Assembly: GCA_900554205.1 (NCBI GenBank)
Contig: USGM01000009.1
Location: 1-52,819 of the forward strand
Direction of reading: 5' to 3'
From: an uncultured Lachnospiraceae bacterium
Lineage (GTDB): Bacteria > Bacillota > Clostridia > Lachnospirales > Lachnospiraceae
Length of the DNA stretch: 52,819 nt
The notes below the pieces were generated by a model. That model was not told the origin of the DNA and did no database searches. It saw nothing but the letters and a program-made list of their open reading frames with translations. Position numbers and translations under genes: made by a program. Shown piece after piece: positions 52,773 to 52,819 of this stretch. The stretch's first letter is position 1. Every line of letters begins with the position of its first letter.

Positions 52773-52819
52773 TCATAAATGATTCCAAAACTCCAAAAAT
52801 TCAAATACCAGTTGTGCAG
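52773..52819 (-). CDS. 3' end of a CDS entering from the right edge
   Basis: Fourteen codons (AQLVFEFLEFWNHL) end in TGA 52773-52775, directly followed by a strong terminator. That position is the main evidence. The AQLVF string matches the end of the feruloyl esterase domain encoded at 37.5 kb (NFAQLVFD), so the gene may encode another esterase of that type. The match is short and the idea tentative. Confidence 0.5.
   Translation of the reverse strand, partial: AQLVFEFLEFWNHL

Noticed and set aside
52469..52804. Two overlapping minus-strand frames across the 51-bp repeats
   Set aside because: They remain open only because the unit is a multiple of three, they read through a strong terminator, and neither has a convincing ribosome site.

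Overview
The window looks like a chromosomal segment of a spore-forming, plant-polysaccharide-degrading Firmicute, most likely a gut Lachnospiraceae (inference). The grounds are strong AGGAGG-type ribosome sites, SpoVAD, YesM/YesN-type two-component regulation, many lipoprotein substrate-binding proteins, a fused GH10 xylanase-esterase and a GH8 Rex-type exo-oligoxylanase. Most genes are moderately GC-rich. The stretch 17.1-20.0 kb is conspicuously AT-rich. I saw no rRNA, tRNA, CRISPR array, integrase or transposase.

Left part (1-16 kb): a truncated CDS is coupled by an ATGA overlap to an SLC13/ArsB-like permease. An M42 aminopeptidase and a degenerate CPBP-type membrane protein follow. On the minus strand, a YesM/YesN pair lies upstream of a binding-protein ABC transporter (SBP, fused permease, ATPase) and a MgtC-family gene. 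A 21-bp-spaced direct repeat in front of the SBP promoter is a good candidate site for the response regulator. Then come a GH8 Rex enzyme, a sigma factor/DUF4179 pair, and an AlbA_2-type regulator.

Middle (16-24.6 kb): an isolated spoVAD gene has a leader that can fold over its ribosome site. Next to it is an AT-rich two-gene module with a strong promoter: a secreted RHS-core protein whose C-terminus resembles SleB-type cell-wall hydrolases, then an overlapping lipoprotein with RCC1-like repeats. Both genes are broken by one base each: a one-A deletion in the first, and a Trp codon turned to TAG in the second. After them come an orphan propeller/solute-binding lipoprotein, a small Cys-rich secreted protein beside a 46-bp perfect palindrome, an SH3 membrane protein and trpS.

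Right part (24.8-52.8 kb): a GH2 glycosidase converges on a P-type cation ATPase. An oligopeptide-type ABC operon is divergent from the GH10-feruloyl esterase lipoprotein, which carries an internal ribosome site at the domain junction. A tightly packed six-gene minus-strand run follows (EAL protein, YczE-like, CapA, TcdA, FolD, Dabb). Then come a YtrA-type GntR/ABC/permease/response-regulator cluster with a clear promoter and operator, pepF, and a second orphan propeller/solute-binding lipoprotein. Finally there is a 51-bp tandem repeat and the 3' end of a gene that runs off the window.

Taken together the region joins xylan and oligosaccharide breakdown, solute sensing and uptake, and housekeeping genes. 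The most novel element is the decayed RHS-hydrolase/lipoprotein module.
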